In this document: in pieces, positions 49,389-59,610 of the stretch
Position numbering within the stretch: position 1 is the stretch's first letter
How the letters are laid out: every line of letters starts with the position of its first letter
NCBI RefSeq assembly: GCF_046630445.1
Contig: NC_092341.1
Location: 130,650,001-130,714,000, forward strand
DNA: 64,000 nucleotides
Reading direction: 5' to 3'
DNA from: Rutidosis leptorrhynchoides
Lineage: Eukaryota > Streptophyta > Magnoliopsida > Asterales > Asteraceae
Made by a program: the position numbers and the translations under genes
The notes under the pieces: model-generated
The model's input: the letters and a program-made list of their open reading frames with translations, nothing else
Told to the model about the DNA's origin: nothing
Databases searched by the model: none

Positions 49389-49902
49389 GCATTTGATATT
49401 GCTCCAAAAGAACATATATTTAGTCGCAATATCATTCCAAAATATAATGTTTTTAATTGTAATTTCCTTATTTTTAGTTGTAATTGTTTAAAATAAATAA
49501 GTGTGAAGATGAAAGACGAAGATCGCTCGAAAACGAAGATTTAAAGTCGAAAACGAAGATTTAAAAGGCGAAAACGTCCAAAATGCTCAAACGTACAAGT
49601 TACACTCCAAGTGGTTTAATTTATCGAAGAAAAACGTCTAAAGATTAACAAGAACGCAAGTCGCGGAACGCAAATTGCACGATATTAAATTGTACGAAAA
49701 GACGTTCGAGAAACCGGAACCGAGACATAAACTGGGCGTAAATGTACGAAACATCGGAGCCAAAATTACGAGTCAACTATGCACAAGAATATAATATAAT
49801 ATATATATATAATTATATAAAATTATATATATATTATATATATATTTATTAAATATGTCGACAAGCTAGTGTACAAAAAATATGTGAGCTGGATCTGGCG
49901 GC

Positions 49903-49950
49903 CATTCGATCGCATGGGAAATAGGCATAAAACCCATGCGATCGCATGGG
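49903..49950 (+). promoter_or_regulatory. Palindrome pair upstream of the TATA box, element C 5' LTR
   Basis: CCATTCGATCGCATGG (49903-49918; one arm base changed) and the perfect 18-bp CCCATGCGATCGCATGGG (49933-49950). The TATA box follows 23 bp later. In the 3' LTR both copies are perfect (55859-55874 and 55890-55907). Confidence 0.8.
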
Positions 49951-49972
49951 TTACTGTAGCAGGCCAAAATGC

Positions 49973-49980
49973 TATAAATA
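49973..49980 (+). promoter_or_regulatory. TATA box of element C 5' LTR
   Basis: TATAAATA preceded by GTTACTGTAGCAGGCC. The same arrangement occurs at 55930-55937 in the 3' LTR. Confidence 0.75.
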
Positions 49981-51297
49981 CCAGGCCTGTGCTCGAGCTT
50001 CAAACACACTCTTTTATATTTTTAAATTCAGTTTTTAATTTTTATTTTATGTAATTTAGTTTTAGGAGTAGGAGTAGGTTAATTTAGTGGTTACATTTCT
50101 ACAAGTTTGGGTAGCGTAACGTTTATTTTACGGGTTTTCAAGTCGAAGTTCTGTCTGTGTAAAGCTACGCGATAAATACTCAATGTAAGTTATGTTCTCC
50201 TTTTTAAATTAATGTCTTATAACTAAGTTATTATTATGTTTATTTAAACCAAAGTAATCATGATGTTGGGCTAAATATTAAAGATGGGGTAATTGGGCTT
50301 TGTACCATAATTGGGGTTTGGACAAAAGAACGACACTTGTGGAAATTAGACTATGGACTATTAATGGGCTTTATATTTGTTTAATTAAATGATAGTTTGT
50401 TAATTTAATATAAAGATTTACAATTGGACGTACCTATAAATAACCACATACACTCGATCGGACACGATGGGCGGGATATTTATATGTACGAATAATCGTT
50501 CATTTAACCGGACACGGGAATGGATTAATAGTTAATAGACTTATTAAAACAGGGGTGAATTATGTACAAGGACACTTGGCATAATTGATAACAAAGTATT
50601 AAAACCTTGGATTACATGCAGTTGATATCCTGATGTAATTATTAAACAAAGTATTAAAACCTTGTTACAGTTTAAGTCCCCAATTAGTTGGAATATTTGA
50701 CTTCGGGTATAAGGATAATTTGACGAGGATACTCGCACTTTATATTTATGACTGATGGACTGTTATGGACAAAAACCAGATGGACTTATCAAATAATCCA
50801 GGATAAAGGACAATTAACCCAGGGTAATAAATAATCAAAACGTCAAACATCATGGTTACGGAAGCTTAAATAAGCATAATATATTTTATTTCATTTTTCC
50901 TCGTACTTTTATTTATTGTCATTTTATTTATTGTTATTTATTTTATATTGTTAGTTAAATATCGTCATTTACTTTACGCTTCGCTTAAAATATAAATCGA
51001 CAAACCGGTCATTAAACGGTAAACCCCCTTTTATATATTATTATATATATATTTATATATTTTGTACAAATATAGTTGTTTAAAAATATAGTGTGCAATA
51101 AGCCCGCTCCCTGTGGAACGAACCGGACTTACTAAAAACTATACTACTCTACGATTAGGTACACTGCCTATAGTGTTGTAGCAAGGTTTAGGTATATCCA
51201 TTTTGTAAATAAATAATTAAAACTTGTGTAGTTTGTATCACTTTTCGTATCAAAAATATATAGTATTTCATGTACACCTCGCACGACATCAAGTTTT

Positions 51298-51315
51298 TGG
51301 CGCCGCTGCCGGGGA
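51298..51315 (+). promoter_or_regulatory. Primer-binding site of C (tRNA-Asp type)
   Basis: TGGCGCCGCTGCCGGGGA, six bases after the LTR, identical to that of element A. Confidence 0.9.
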
Positions 51316-52366
51316 CTCGGCGAAACGCTATATTTTTAATTTATTTTTGTATAAATATATTTATATATAATTTTTAGAAAAACAATATAAAATTAAAAAA
51401 AAACTGGAAACCAGGCCCATGCGATCGCATGAGCCGGATGTTGTAAAACCATGCTGTCGCATGGCTGACGTGACAAACCCAAACCTTGGACTGCATTTAA
51501 TTCGCGTAGGGTTTTAATATATTTATTATTATTATTTAGGGTTTAGTTATAATATATTAATTAGTTTATTTTAGTTTTAATTTTTAATTAGTAATATTAA
51601 GTTTTAATTATTATTATTAATTATATAGTTTAATATATTTATATAATAAATAATATAAAAATTATTTTTTTATAAAATTTGTATTTTTATCATTTTAGTT
51701 CTAATTTGTATTTTTATCATTTATTTCGTAATATTTATCGTTCGCTATATAGTTTTAAATTTAGTTTTGCCATAGTTATTTTTATATTTCTATATTTTTA
51801 GACTTTGCCGTAAAATCCCTTAAGTGTTTTTTCTTTAGATTAAGATTTAGGCGCTTTAGAATTTTGCGACGCCGTTTATAGATTTTAGTGCCAATTTAAG
51901 TAATTGTCGTTTTCCGAATAACATTGCATTACCTTTAGACCTTTAGGCGCAACTTTTTAGATTTAGTTTTTAGACTTTTAAGTTTCGACGTTTTTCTTTC
52001 TTATTTTTATTTTTCGACGTTTTTCGACGCGTAATCTTTTTCTTTCTTATTTCTCGACACGCTAGTTTTTAGGACATAGATTTTTATTTTCTTTAAAATT
52101 CCAAACGAAAAATTATTTTGAGCGGTTAAATTGATACACATCCAAATTTTCTGCTTCGTAGTAATAGTTGGATTTGTTAGTGGCTGAGTTGTGAGCTTCC
52201 GATTTAAAGGGTTCTGGCTCCCTGCTGCATCTATTGGCTATTCGAAACGTGGGCAAAAGCAGAAAAGTCTATTAAATTGATAACTTATATAATTTTTAGT
52301 TTTATAACTAATAGGATAATTAGTAAATGCACCACATTGTAGCTAAAATTTGGTAATAAGCGCATT
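51316..52366 (+). other. Leader of element C with palindromes and conserved pre-gag block
   Basis: CATGCGATCGCATG (51418-51431) and CCATGCTGTCGCATGG (51449-51464) repeat the LTR motif. The block 52123-52325 is shared with A, B and D and ends about 40 bp before the ORF start. Confidence 0.75.
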
Positions 52367-53512
52367 ATGGAAAATCTCGAGAATATTTTGGAAACTCTTT
52401 ATGACATCCGAAATCAATTTAATCAATACTCTCAAACGGGTGTTGATGACAATTCGTTCGGTCAATCTTGGATCACGAATGACGAAACAATAACTGGTTG
52501 TGAAATCTGTGGAGATTATCACTCAACATGGGAATGTTATTATTACGTTCCTATGGAACATTATGCACCCATGGAACCTGAATGGAATGATTATGAGGAA
52601 TACAATTCTAATTGGGATTATTCCCAAGAATATATCCAAACTCAACAACCAGAAGACGAGAAAAATAACGTGTCTGAAAATTTATTAGACAATATGAAAA
52701 TCAAACTCGAAGAACTCAATGCTCAAAATGAACAAATGGGAGAGTTTGTAAACCGGCAAGCTGAAACTCTATCAGACTACACACCTGTTGATCTGAGGAG
52801 TATTGTGCAAGAAAATCTCATATCATCGAATTTTGATGAATTCAAGAGCTCCGAAATCACCAACTATCCCGATGATACTTTTTATTCAGCTTTACCAATT
52901 TCACAACATATCGACACATTAGCCTCTACCGACGAAATCATCGATCCATCAATGGATGAAGAAGAAGTAAGGGTGACAAATTGGTACTCTTGGGAAAATG
53001 ATAACGTTGAAAATTTTACCCCCGAGACCAAAATGGTGGGACCGATAAGTACCATTAATGAAGAAGAATTTGTTTCGATCCCAAAATTCACCATTCCACA
53101 ACCTTACAACCCAATATTCTCAATAGACGAGTCATCTACCGAAGATGAACTACGAGCTGTAATAGATAATGACACCTCGAATTTCACCCAATTGGGTAAT
53201 AGAAGTGAAAACTTTGATCCAGAGAATAAACGGAAGGAAATGTTAGGAATTGTCCACCCTATAGAAATATGTATATCGGTGTATATCGATCCATTTGACC
53301 AAGAACCAGAAAAGAGACATATCCATTTACTAAAAGCTACAATTAGAAAAGAATTAAGTAGTGACGATCGGGTGGTTCTAAACTTTAAACCCATTGATAT
53401 ATTATACACCACCCGAGATGTAAATAACTGGCTCACTATTCTAATTCGTGGAACTTATTCTACCGACTTCACATGTCGTCAGCTAAGTGTGGGGAAGTCT
53501 AACCCCACTTAA
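52367..53512 (+). CDS. C ORF: intact zinc-knuckle protein of the non-autonomous Athila group
   Basis: 381 codons at the gag position. The N-terminus MENLENILETLYDIRNQFNQ could form a helix. Codons about 45-57 hold CEICGDYHSTWEC (C-x2-C-x3-H-x4-C), the Athila gag knuckle pattern. A Trp/Tyr/Glu-rich stretch and the helix MKIKLEELNAQNEQMGEFVN RQAETL resemble the region after the knuckle in Athila gag. From about codon 140 the acidic sequence (ITNYPDDTFYSALPISQHID, LASTDEIIDPSMDEEEVRVT) and the C-terminus (HIHLLKATIRKELSSDDRVV, TYSTDFTCRQLSVGKSNPT) match nothing I recognise except the D ORF. It lacks the capsid part of gag. It may be a gag-derived RNA-binding protein, but this is inference. Confidence 0.75.
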   Translation: MENLENILETLYDIRNQFNQYSQTGVDDNSFGQSWITNDETITGCEICGDYHSTWECYYYVPMEHYAPMEPEWNDYEEYNSNWDYSQEYIQTQQPEDEKNNVSENLLDNMKIKLEELNAQNEQMGEFVNRQAETLSDYTPVDLRSIVQENLISSNFDEFKSSEITNYPDDTFYSALPISQHIDTLASTDEIIDPSMDEEEVRVTNWYSWENDNVENFTPETKMVGPISTINEEEFVSIPKFTIPQPYNPIFSIDESSTEDELRAVIDNDTSNFTQLGNRSENFDPENKRKEMLGIVHPIEICISVYIDPFDQEPEKRHIHLLKATIRKELSSDDRVVLNFKPIDILYTTRDVNNWLTILIRGTYSTDFTCRQLSVGKSNPT

Positions 53513-55353
53513 CGTTAAATTAGGGGTTCGGGTTAGTGCATAACTCGTTAATAAACATGCATAATAAGTTAGGGTAAAAGACGCATTTTCAAAGATTAGC
53601 AAACAGTTCCGAAAAGCAACCGTTTTTGAAGAAAAACATGTGTGATAAAACAAGAAGGAATGAACGATGAGGTGCACAATCTATCATCCTGCAATTTTAT
53701 GGTATCTTTAACTACTTTCTACACTAATCACCCTCATGAATTTATAATTATAGTCTGATTTCATGCAAATGAGGGCATTGCATGATCTTAAGTGTGGGGA
53801 AGGGTTATAAATTCTCTCGGGTTTACACTTGGTTTTATTTGCCAAATTTTGTGAAAATTTGAAAAATTTTCAAATAGATGAATTCAAAATTATGTTTATA
53901 CATATTTATGAACGATGAAAACTAGGTGTTAATACCGAAATTATCGTTACCTCGGAAAGGACATAAATTGAGAAACACCCTAAAACACTTGAATTCATTT
54001 AAAATTGAATAAAGGAGAATAAAAAGGCAAAGAAAGAAACTAAGTGTGGGGAGAATGTACCAAGTTATTCAACTAAAAAAACTATCTATCACATGTTTCT
54101 GTAAAGTTATTGCAGGTGCTTTTGTTTTGGACTAAATTGACTGTTTTACCCGCAATATTATAATAAAGATAAAAGAAAAGATGGATCTACACAATGAATC
54201 AATTCCATCATTAAAAGGAAGTAAAGTCTTTCGAAAAAGACACGCGCTTCTTGATTTAGGTCAAGAAGTTGTCGTCCAGACCAGCTGTAGGTTGACGAAA
54301 AATCTAGAAAAGTCATCTCTAAAATCAGCAGGAAATCCACGGACCTCAGCATCAAACAGGGTCGCCAAGTGGTCAGATTTATCCTAACCATGAGAAGGAT
54401 TTATCTCGTACAATGGGGGGGGCACCGTACAAATTAGCTTGATAAGACTAATGAATCAGATCCCCAGAAAGGATAATCTCCTTAAAGATTAAAAATCAGC
54501 TTTTAAGACTGATATTACTCAATCCTTGAGATTGACCTTAAAGATTGAGAATTCAAACTCATGAAATTCAATGATATCTAAACTCGAGCTTGAACGAGAA
54601 AATATTTTGATCAAATTAAAACCGATTTGTTTTCTAAAAACCCATTTTTAATGCGTTCATTACCATTGAACGTAAAATCCTAGGAATTCACCTAGAATTC
54701 ATTAGGTCACCTGAACCAATTCAGGTGTCAACCGTAAGAACGGTGGTTGCATAGCATGGTCGAAGACAGGACCTTGTGCCAGACCGAAAAAAATTATAGG
54801 GTGATCTTTACTATTGCTCCTACACAGGATAGTAATTGCATCCGACACGTTTTAGACCATGAACAAATGCATGTCATTAAACATTGCCTTAACAGTTTCT
54901 TGTTCATCGCTTTCCTTTACAACCGGACGGTAGTTTGCCGAAAGGTAATATACGGGACAAGTATACTGGACGTGTTGCTTTCCCAATACAAGGTTAGCAA
55001 GTGGATGACACAAAACCATAAGTTTTGAGCTAAAATTTTCAAATCTGAAACCACAAAACCCACAAAAATATTTTGCAAACACCGATGAAGGGGTATTCCA
55101 GAAAACTTATCTAGGGTAAAAGCTAGAATGAATTTTCAAAAGATCAAATGTTTTCATAAAGATCCAATTTCCTTAAGGATCTAAATTTTTATAGTCATGT
55201 GGGACTGTAAACCACATCGTTACTATCATTGTTTATACCGCCATATCAAAATCACTAATGTATAAAGTGTGAAGAATAAAGAAGTGATTCGTGTGATTTA
55301 ATTTCAAGTTCTGTATTGCTTGAGGACAAGCAACGCTCAAGTGTAGGGATAAT
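53513..55353 (+). other. Long 3' non-coding region of element C with PPT
   Basis: About 1.84 kb, homologous to the 3' regions of B and D. Contains a 68-codon frame at 54181-54387 and ends TTGAGGACAAGCAACGCTCA followed by AGTGTAGGGATAAT (PPT). Confidence 0.75.
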
Positions 55354-57232
55354 TGATATTGCACCAAAAGAACATATATTTAGTCGCAATATCATTCCAA
55401 AATGTAATGTTTTTAATTGTAATTTCCTTATTTTTAGTTGTAATTATTTAAAATAAATAAGTGTGAAGACGAAAGACGAAGATCGCTCGAAAACGAAGAT
55501 TTAAAGTCGAAAACGAAGATTTAAAAGGCGAAAACGTCCAAAATGCTCAAACGTACAAGTTACACTCCAAGTGGTTTAATTTATCGAAGAAAAACGTCTA
55601 AAGATTAACAAGAACGCAAGTCGCGGAACTTAAATTGCACGATATTAAATTGTACGAAAAGACGTTCGAGAAACCGGAACCGAGACATAAATCGGGCGTA
55701 AATGTACGAAACATCGGAGCCAAAATTACGAGTCAACTATGCACAATAATATAATATAATATATATATATAATTATATATAATTATATAAAATTATATAT
55801 ATTTATTAAATATGTCGACAAGCTAGTGTACAAAAAATATGTGAGCTGGATCTGGCGGCCATGCGATCGCATGGGAAATAGGCATAAAACCCATGCGATC
55901 GCATGGGTTACTGTAGCAGGCCAAAATGCTATAAATACCAGGCCTGTGCTCGAGCTTCAAACACACTCTTTTATATTTTCAAATTCAGTTTTTAATTTTT
56001 ATTTTATGTAATTTAGTTTTAGGAGTAGGAGTAGGTTAATTTAGTGGTTACATTTCTACAAGTTTGGGTAGCGTAACGTTTATTTTACTGGTTTTCAAGT
56101 CGAAGTTCTGTCTGTGTAAAGCTACGCGATAAATACTCAATGTAAGTTATGTTCTCCTTTTTAAATTAATGTCTTGTAACTAAGTTATTATTATGCTTAT
56201 TTAAACCAAAGTAATCATGATGTTGGGCTAAATATTAAAGATGGGGTAATTGGGCTTTGTACCATAATTGGGGTTTGGACAAAAGAACGACACTTGTGAA
56301 AATTAGACTATGGACTATTAATGGGCTTTATATTTGTTTAATTAAATGATAGTTAGTTAATTTAATATAAAGATTTACAATTGGACGTACCTATAAATAA
56401 CCACATACACTCGATCGGACACGATGGGCGGGATATTTATATGTACGAATAATCGTTCATTTAACCGGACACGGGAATGGATTAATAGTTAATAGACTTA
56501 TTAAAATAGGGGTGAATTATGTACAAGGACACTTGGCATAATTGATAACAAAGTATTAAAACCTTGGATTACATGCAGTTGATATCCTGATGTAATTATT
56601 AAACAAAGTATTAAAACCTTGTTACAGTTTAAGTCCCCAATTAGTTGGAATATTTGACTTCGGGTATAAGGATAATTTGACGAGGATACTCGCACTTTAT
56701 ATTTATGACTGATGGACTGTTATGAACAAAAACCAGATGGACTTATCAAATAATCCAGGACAAAGGACAATTAACCCAGGGTAATAAATAATCAAAACGT
56801 CAAACATCATGGTTACGGAAGCTTAAATAAGCATAATATATTTTATTTCATTTTTCCTCGTACTTTTATTTATTGTCATTTTATTTATATTGTTAGTTAA
56901 ATATCGTCATTTACTTTACGCTTCGCTTAAAATATAAATCGACAAACGGTCATTAAACGGTAAACCCCCTTTTATATATTATTATATATATATTTATATA
57001 TTTTGTACAAATATAGTTGTTTAAAAATATAGTGTGCAATAAGCCTGCTCCCTGTGGAACGAACCGGACTTACTAAAAACTATACTACTCTACGATTAGG
57101 TACACTGCCTATAGTGTTGTAGCAAGGTTTAGGTATATCCATTTTGTAAATAAATAATTAAAACTTGTGTAGTTTGTATCACTTTTCGTATCAAAAATAT
57201 ATAGTATTTCACGTACACCTCGCACGACATCA
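55354..57232 (+). repeat. 3' LTR of element C (1,879 bp)
   Basis: Near-identical to the 5' LTR; shorter by a few short indels (e.g. in the TA-rich part near 55760 and one TTATTTATTG unit near 56885). Ends CTCGCACGACATCA, followed by GCATT. Confidence 0.93.
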
Positions 57233-57237
57233 GCATT

Positions 57238-57783
57238 CTTTGTGATTGGATCATCATTAAGTGTTTCTTCATCTTCCCCACACTTATGCGTTTTTATTGG
57301 TCTAACAGTTTTGGTTTGTGGAGATCTAAACTTTCGGTTCACAAAGGTGATCGATGTATCACCATCCCTAAGTGTCATTCTACCTTCTCTTACATCAATG
57401 AATGCCTCGGTGGTTGCTAAAAATGGGCGACCTAGAATTAGAGGAATATCAAGGTTTTCCTCCATATTAATCACTATGAAGTTTGCAACAAAGGTCAAAC
57501 TTCCCACGTTAACAAGTAAATTATTTGCTATTCCAATCGGGTGTTTAATGGTTTGGTCAAATGATTGAACACCTATTTTGGTTGGTTTTAATTTACCCAT
57601 GCCTAATCTTTTGTATAAGGAAAGAGGCATAATATTTGCACTTGCTCCTAAATCTGCGAGTCCATTATATACAGCACCATCATTAAGTAAGCAAGAAATG
57701 ATAAATTCACCCGGGTCTCCTGCTTTAGTAAGTCGAGTTGGTTTGTAAACCTTTTTCGGGTGTTCTTTCCTTGGTTCTTTCAT
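57238..57783 (-). pseudogene. Second aspartic-protease-like ORF of element B, after integrase
   Basis: ATG 57783, 15 bases after the integrase stop and in the same frame. The core ADLGASANIMPLSLYKRLGM ... PLILGRPFLATTEAFIDV is a retropepsin-like domain. Aligned without gaps to B's own protease (61719 frame), 58 of 105 residues are identical by hand count. The preceding linker KAGDPGEFIISCLL matches the DPG-F-x-I-x-C lead-in of Athila proteases. The frame is split by element C at 57237 and continues at 49388. Such a second protease after integrase is not part of the standard Athila order. Confidence 0.7.
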
Positions 57784-57798
57784 TTCTATTTGAATTTC

Positions 57799-59610
57799 TT
57801 ATTCACATTTTTCTTCGTTTCTTGGAATGGGAGGTTTGTATAGGAATTCTTCTTCATCACTCAAATTTGAATCCTCCCTATATTCCAATTTTGATTTTTC
57901 ATATGTTGTTGATAACATATTTATGTTTTCATTTTGAAGGTTTTCTTGGGTGGTGAAATTATGATTAACTTCATTGTCAACTTCCATCGGACCATGTATG
58001 TAATGTTTAACTCTGTGACCATTAACTTTAAATTCAATCCCATTTGAATTTATTAATTCTATCGTTCCGTATGGGAAAACTCTTTTGACTATGAATGGTC
58101 CAGACCATCTTGATTTCAATTTTCCAGAAAATAGCTTGAATCGTGAATTGAAAAGAAGAACTCTGTCTCCTTCTTTAAATTCTTTTGAACTTCTGATTCT
58201 TTTATCATGCCATTTCTTCGTTCTTTCTTTATAGATTAACGAATTTTCGTATGCTTCATGTCTTAATTCTTCTAATTCGTTTAGTTGACTTAATCGTAGA
58301 CGTCCGACTTCATGTAAATTAAGATTACATGTCTTCAAAGCCCAAAATGCTTTGTTTTCAATTTCTACTGGAAGATGACATGCTTTTCCATAAACAAGTC
58401 TAAAAGGTGTGGTTCCAATTGGAGTTTTGTAGGCTGTTCTAAAATCCCAGAGTGCATCCTCCAATATAATGGACCATTCCTTCGGATTTGATCCTACGGT
58501 TTTCTCTAGAATACGTTTTAAAGCTCGGTTGGTATTTTCAACTTGTCCACTTGTTCGTGGATGATATGAGGTGGAGATTTTATGAGTTACTCCATATCTT
58601 TTAAGAACTTTCTCAAGTTGATTATTACAGAAATGAGTACCCCGATCACTTATTAAAGCTTTCGGTGTTCCAAACCTTGCAAAAAGACGTTTTAAAAAGT
58701 TGACTACAACTCGTGCATCGTTAGTTGGGAGAGCTTGTGCTTCCGCCCATTTAGATACATAATCAATGGCTACGAGTATATATAGATTATTATGAGATTT
58801 TGGAAATGGACCCATAAAGTCAATACCCTAAATGTCAAATACTTCACATACTTGGATGACATTTTGTGGCATTTCATCACGTTGACTTATTTTTCCGGCC
58901 CTTTGACAAGCATCACAGGATTTGCAAAGAAGGTGTGCGTCTTTGTAAATTGTAGGCCAATAGAATCCAGCATCATAAACTTTTCTTGCTGTTAGTTGAG
59001 GCCCATAATGCCCTCCTGTTGGTCCTGTGTGACAATGGTTTAAAATTTTACTAGCTTCATCTCCAAATACACATCTGCGTATTATTCCATTGGGACAACT
59101 TTTAAACAGATGTGGATCTTCCCAAAAATAGTGTTTTATATCACCGAAGAATTTCTTTCGTCTTTGGTACGATAATCCTTTTTCAAGGAATCCACAAACT
59201 AAGTAGTTTGCATAGTCTGCAAACCATGGAATTTCTTTATAATCTATCTTCAATAGATATTCATCAGGAAAGTTGTCTTGTATGGCCGATTCATTTAGAA
59301 CTTTTAATTCGGGATTTTCAAGACGAGAAAGATAATCAGCGGCGAGATTTTCTGCTCCTCTTTTATCTCGGATTTCAATATCAAACTCTTGTAAGAGTAA
59401 GATCCAACGGATTAATCTTGGTTTAGCATCTTGTTTTGAAAATAGGTATCTAAGAGCAGAATGGTCGGTATAGACCACCGTTTTTGCTAGAACGAGATAT
59501 GATCGAAATTTGTCAAAAGCAAAGACAATAGCAAGGAGTTCTTTTTCAGTAGTTGTATAGTTCGTTTGTGCTCCTTGTAACGTCTTACTAGCATAATATA
59601 TAGGTTGAAA
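57799..59610 (-). pseudogene. RNase H C-terminal part and integrase of element B
   Basis: Continues the pol frame after the TGA at 59611-59613. RNase [21 protein letters not shown] and [10 protein letters not shown]. Integrase zinc region: [11 protein letters not shown] and [11 protein letters not shown]. Catalytic core: [23 protein letters not shown] and [14 protein letters not shown] (D, D, E present). C-terminal: [20 protein letters not shown]. An in-frame TAG at 58828-58830 sits at a position where CEVFDIWGIDF-type proteins have Trp. Stop TAA at 57799-57801. Confidence 0.9.

Larger units (their letters stand above)
49394..51291 (+). repeat. 5' LTR of element C (1,898 bp)
   Basis: TGATATTGCTCCAAAAGAAC ... 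CTCGCACGACATCA. TATA box 49973-49980, palindromes 49903-49950. Conserved CCCTGTGGAACGAACCGGAC block at about 51110-51130. Confidence 0.93.
49394..57232 (+). mobile_element. Element C: non-autonomous Athila-like LTR retrotransposon
   Basis: Complete 7.8-kb element: 5' LTR 49394-51291, PBS 51298-51315, leader, one intact ORF (52367-53512), 3' non-coding region, PPT (55339-55353) and 3' LTR 55354-57232. A perfect duplication GCATT flanks it inside B. No RT, RNase H or integrase. LTRs differ at only a small number of sites and one short indel, so it is the youngest layer of the nest together with F. Confidence 0.93.
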
